Positions 61,284-64,000 of a DNA stretch of 64,000 bases are shown here, in pieces. Every line of letters starts with the position of its first letter. The stretch's first letter is position 1. Made by a program: the position numbers and the translations under genes. Source of the DNA: Pseudomonas sp. RIT-562 (GTDB lineage Bacteria; Pseudomonadota; Gammaproteobacteria; Pseudomonadales; Pseudomonadaceae); contig NZ_JAPJIV010000014.1 in NCBI RefSeq assembly GCF_026241895.1, positions 103,650 to 167,649 of the forward strand, written 5' to 3'. The notes under the pieces are model-generated. The model was not told the origin of the DNA, made no database searches, and saw nothing but the letters and a program-made list of their open reading frames with translations.

Positions 61284-61925
61284 TCAGAGGCTGGCATCGA
61301 CCATGCCGTGACGCACCGCCAACAACGTCAACTCGACGTCGCTGCTGATCGAAAGCTTTTCGAAAATGCGGTATCGGTAGGTGTTGACGGTTTTCGGTGA
61401 CAAGCACAATTTATCGGAGATGATCTGCACCTTCTGGCAACCGACGATCATCAGCGCAATCTGGATCTCCCGCTCGGACAATGCGTCGAACGGTGAGTCG
61501 CTGGTGGGCTGGAATGACTTGATTGCCAGTTGCTGGGCGATTTGCGGGCTGATATAGCGCTGCCCGGCAAATACCAGGCGGATGGCCTGGACCATTTCCG
61601 GCAACCCGGCGCCCTTGGTCAGGTAACCCGCCGCCCCGGCCTGCAATAACCGGGTAGGGAACGGATCTTCTTCGCACACGGTCACCGCGACCACCTTGAT
61701 ATCGGGATGGCTGCGCAACAGCTTGCGGGTGGCTTCAAGTCCGCCGATGCCGGGCATCTTCACATCCATCAGAACCACGTCGGGTTTCAACTCGCGCGCC
61801 TTGAGCAGGGACTCTTCCCCTGACTCGGCCTGACCGACCACTTGCAGGCCATCGATGTCAGCCAGCATTCGTGTAATGCCTGTACGAACGAGATCATGGT
61901 CATCGACTACTAGCACCCTAATCAA
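61284..61925 (-). CDS. gacA: GacA global response regulator
   Basis: A 213-aa NarL/FixJ-type regulator. The receiver has Asp8/Asp9, phospho-acceptor Asp54 (VVLMDVKMPG) and Lys of GYLTKGAG; the C-terminal LuxR-type HTH is LSEREIQIALMIVGCQKVQIISDKLCLSPKTVNTYRYRIFEKL. The start is TTG 61925 with GAGGTG upstream, as known for pseudomonad gacA. Phosphorylated by GacS, it turns on the small RNAs that sequester RsmA and so activates secondary metabolism. Accessory genes in this window, such as the diiron-oxidase operon, are possible indirect targets. Confidence 0.97.
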   Translation of the reverse strand: MIRVLVVDDHDLVRTGITRMLADIDGLQVVGQAESGEESLLKARELKPDVVLMDVKMPGIGGLEATRKLLRSHPDIKVVAVTVCEEDPFPTRLLQAGAAGYLTKGAGLPEMVQAIRLVFAGQRYISPQIAQQLAIKSFQPTSDSPFDALSEREIQIALMIVGCQKVQIISDKLCLSPKTVNTYRYRIFEKLSISSDVELTLLAVRHGMVDASL

Positions 61926-62138
61926 GCAGACACCTCACGCAATGGTCTTTGTGGTTGCCGGACACCTTAGCAAAAAGCGCCTGCCAGACCTAGCGCCAAG
62001 CGCCATATTAAAAGTATCAATACGTTCTGTAAGGCTTGTTGCCTGCGCGTTCCAGGGAATTGTGCGGACAATGGCAATTTCTGATTGAATCCGTGCACCA
62101 GCCTCTAGTAAGCTCGATCCATCCATCGGAGACAGACC

Positions 62139-62267
62139 ATGTTCAACACCCATCCACAGCTTCGTACCGCCAGCGCCCCGCGCTCGGTTGCGGCTGCGCG
62201 GGTGAATGGCGCCTGTGCTCCGGTCAGCTTTTATTTTGGGTATTGGTTTAGCCACTGGCGCGCCTGA
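62139..62267 (+). CDS. Aromatic-rich leader peptide upstream of the DAHP synthase gene (42 aa)
   Basis: ATG 62139 has GGAGA 6 bp upstream. The 42-codon ORF has a basic first half, then FYFGYWFSHW at residues 31-40 (three Phe, two Tyr, two Trp in ten residues), and stops at 62267. A strong intrinsic terminator follows 50 bp later. This is the classical arrangement of amino-acid attenuation: ribosome position on the aromatic codons would decide whether the terminator forms. Which amino acid is sensed, and the alternative RNA fold, cannot be fixed by eye. Confidence 0.75.
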   Translation: MFNTHPQLRTASAPRSVAAARVNGACAPVSFYFGYWFSHWRA

Positions 62268-62316
62268 TACCCACACGGCGCCCACTGCAAACGGGTCGCC
62301 ACCAGAGTTTTCTCAA

Positions 62317-62354
62317 CCCCCGGTCGGCCTCCCGACCGGGGGTTTTGTTTTTTT
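62317..62354 (+). terminator. Strong intrinsic terminator (candidate attenuator)
   Basis: CCCCCGGTCGG-CCTC-CCGACCGGGGG, an 11-bp perfect stem, followed by TTTTG and T7. It lies between the first leader ORF and the DAHP synthase gene, with no other gene upstream on this strand, so it fits an attenuator. An upstream CTCCGGTC (about 62217) could pair with the 3' arm as an alternative fold. Confidence 0.9.
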
Positions 62355-62403
62355 CGGCTCCACACATTTTCAGCTTCACACCAGACACCTTGAGGATTAT
62401 CCA

Positions 62404-62556
62404 ATGAACTACGCCACTTATTACCGTTACGACACTTTTACCACCTGGCGATTTACCAGCCTCCGCTCGGGACAGCCTGCCGCCTCCGATCGGTCACCCA
62501 CAGGTGGCAAGCACACACACGCAGCCAATCCGGCTAATTGTCGAACACCCCAGTAG
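62404..62556 (+). CDS. Second aromatic-rich leader ORF before the DAHP synthase gene (50 aa)
   Basis: ATG 62404 has GAGGA upstream. It begins MNYATYYRYDTFTTWRF: seven aromatic residues in 17 codons (four Tyr, two Phe, one Trp). The remainder is low-complexity and hydrophilic. It ends 48 bp before the DAHP synthase start, so slow translation could control initiation of the main gene. Confidence 0.6.
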   Translation: MNYATYYRYDTFTTWRFTSLRSGQPAASDRSPTGGKHTHAANPANCRTPQ

Positions 62557-62604
62557 GGCCGAGCGCGCGGGAACGCACCCGCCACTCGCCCAGGAAGCCT
62601 GAAT

Positions 62605-63669
62605 ATGAACTCGTCCGTCTCCGCTCTGCCGCTGTCCACCCTGAGCCCTGCCAACGAAGCGCTGACCCTGCGTCTGCCCAGCTCGTTGCAACTCAAGCAG
62701 CAATTGCCCCTCAGTAACGCCCTGATCCAGCAAGTCGCCACGCATCGCAACGCAGTCCGCGCGATCCTCAACGGTGAAGACTCCCGCCTGCTGATGATTG
62801 TCGGTCCCTGCTCGATTCATGACCCGCAGTCCGCCCTCGAATACGCCGCCAACCTTGCACGCCTGGCCGCTGAAGTCAGCGACGAAATGCTGCTGGTGAT
62901 GCGCGCCTACGTCGAAAAACCGCGTACGACTGTTGGCTGGAAGGGTCTGGCGTACGATCCCCAGCTGGATGGCAGCGATGACATGGCTGGCGGCCTCACG
63001 CTGTCGCGGGAATTGATGCGCGAAATGCTGCGGCTCGGTTTGCCGATCGCCACCGAACTACTGCAACCGATGGCGGCAGGCTACTTCGATGACCTGCTGA
63101 GCTGGGTGGCCATAGGCGCGCGCACCACCGAATCGCAGATCCACCGGGAAATGGCCAGCGGCCTGGGCATGCCGGTCGGCTTCAAAAACGGCACCGATGG
63201 CGGCGTCGCCGTCGCCAGCGACGCGATGCGCTCGGCCGCACACCCGCACCGCCATTTCGGCGTCGACAGCCAGGGCCACCCGGCGATCATCCAGACCCCG
63301 GGCAACCCCGACACCCACCTGGTGTTGCGTGGCGGCCATCGCGGCCCGAACTTCGATCGCGCCAGCGTAGCCCAGGTAAACAGCGACTTGACCCGCCTGA
63401 AAATTCCGCCGCGAATCATGGTCGACTGCAGCCACGCCAACAGTGGCAAGGATCCGCTGCGGCAACCGGCGGTATTCAATGAGGTGCTTGAGCAACGCCT
63501 GCAGGGTGATCGCTCGCTGATTGGGATGATGATCGAAAGCCATTTGTTTGAAGGCTGCCAACCGTTGGGAGGGGCTTTGCAGTATGGCGTGTCGGTGACC
63601 GACGGTTGCCTGGGCTGGAGTGCTACGGAGCGGCTGTTGCGTGAGGCTGCACTGCGGATCAGGCGTTAA
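62605..63669 (+). CDS. 3-deoxy-7-phosphoheptulonate (DAHP) synthase, class I
   Basis: A 354-aa aldolase joining phosphoenolpyruvate and erythrose-4-phosphate, the first step of the shikimate pathway. It is of the AroF/AroG/AroH type (I-beta). Blocks are IVGPCSIHD, MRAYVEKPRTTVGWKGL, ATELLQP, VGFKNGTDGG, HLVLRGG and MVDCSHANSGKD, including the metal Cys, His and Glu. AGGAAG precedes ATG 62605. The long leader with two aromatic-rich ORFs and a terminator points to control by aromatic amino acid supply. The feedback-sensitive isozyme type cannot be told from sequence by eye. Confidence 0.94.
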   Translation: MNSSVSALPLSTLSPANEALTLRLPSSLQLKQQLPLSNALIQQVATHRNAVRAILNGEDSRLLMIVGPCSIHDPQSALEYAANLARLAAEVSDEMLLVMRAYVEKPRTTVGWKGLAYDPQLDGSDDMAGGLTLSRELMREMLRLGLPIATELLQPMAAGYFDDLLSWVAIGARTTESQIHREMASGLGMPVGFKNGTDGGVAVASDAMRSAAHPHRHFGVDSQGHPAIIQTPGNPDTHLVLRGGHRGPNFDRASVAQVNSDLTRLKIPPRIMVDCSHANSGKDPLRQPAVFNEVLEQRLQGDRSLIGMMIESHLFEGCQPLGGALQYGVSVTDGCLGWSATERLLREAALRIRR

Positions 63670-63823
63670 CGTTGCTTGCATGAGAACGCTGGGTGGCGTT
63701 TTGACGATGGCGTATTCGGGCTGCACACGCAAACAAGCGCAGCGCGCCGGCTTGACGCCTTGGTCGGCCCGAAGGCCGCCACGGCACGGTTGTTGATCGC
63801 GGACGCCCCATTAACCACGCTGG

Positions 63824-63931
63824 CCGAACGCAGGTATTGCGCAGCGGGGAAACCGGCAAGGATGCCGGTTTAGCCGCGCTGGGCCAGGGACGGCCCATCG
63901 CGGCGACCCGCTGCGCAATGCCTGCGTTCGG
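63824..63931. repeat. Nested palindromic repeat at the right end
   Basis: Outer arms 63824-63848 (CCGAACGCAGGTATTGCGCA...) and 63907-63931 are 25-bp inverted copies with one mismatch. Inside, AAACCGGCA-AGGA-TGCCGGTTT (63850-63871) forms a perfect hairpin. Open frames across 63660-64000 follow the repeat and are not genes. Confidence 0.85.
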
Positions 63932-64000
63932 GCACACCGAGCCTAGGCGAGGTGCCAAGTGGAGGGGCAAAAAGCGTTTGGTTACTTGGCGCTTTTCCAA

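Noticed and set aside
63659..64000. Minus-strand open frame covering the right end
   Set aside because: It runs through the nested palindromic repeat; such frames recur wherever the repeat occurs and carry no domain.

Overview
The window looks like a chromosome segment from a Pseudomonas of the fluorescens group. The evidence is the gacA-uvrC-pgsA block with a TTG-started gacA, a kgu operon with PtxS operators, an MvaU-type H-NS protein, hpd, arginine-pyruvate transaminase, and many REP/REPIN palindromes of the type common in fluorescent pseudomonads. Most of the window is GC-rich core genome. By eye, the islands at about 5.9-7.8 kb and 13.3-20.2 kb have lower GC.

Layout. 1-5.9 kb: a partial OmpR-type response regulator diverges from an RND efflux adaptor/pump pair, followed by a DUF1345 membrane protein. 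5.9-7.8 kb: a fibronectin-III repeat protein of unknown role with a possible small upstream ORF. 7.9-13.2 kb: ptxS and kguEKTD for 2-ketogluconate use, with two perfect PtxS operators. 13.3-20.2 kb: an accessory toxin-like island. It holds an Ig-like protein gene broken by one extra base in a C5 run, a lone LuxR-type HTH protein behind a lux-box-like palindrome, and an Rhs/YD-repeat gene of the TccC type whose central ~1.05 kb is inverted. 20.5-36.8 kb: aruH, a RarD-type permease, hpd, an EAL protein, mvaU, gloA, ahpC/ahpF, an orphan tyrosine recombinase divergent from a KfrA-like coiled-coil protein, gor, galU and small proteins. 37-45.7 kb: alkB-ada alkylation repair, a nitronate monooxygenase, modABC behind a ModE-type box, topoisomerase IB and small proteins.

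45.8-52.9 kb: seven overlapping or tightly spaced minus-strand genes (thermostable-hemolysin family, AMP-ligase, heme-oxygenase-like diiron protein, SDR, TPR protein, response regulator, sensor kinase). They diverge from a cytochrome b561 gene, and two PmrA/QseB-like boxes lie between them, one facing each way. This reads as a self-regulated lipid or metabolite biosynthesis locus. 53-58.8 kb: a zinc alcohol dehydrogenase, tRNA-Leu, an exported sulfatase with its own membrane-anchored formylglycine-generating enzyme, tRNA-Cys and tRNA-Gly. 58.9-64 kb: pgsA, uvrC, gacA, and a DAHP synthase preceded by two aromatic-rich leader ORFs and a strong intrinsic terminator, suggesting attenuation. The right end is a nested palindromic repeat.

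Strongest leads: the in-frame inversion inside the Rhs gene, the T_hemolysin/AMP-ligase/diiron-oxidase/SDR/two-component locus, the aromatic leader before the DAHP synthase, the Ada protein lacking three of four zinc cysteines, and the recombinase/KfrA pair around a large perfect dyad.
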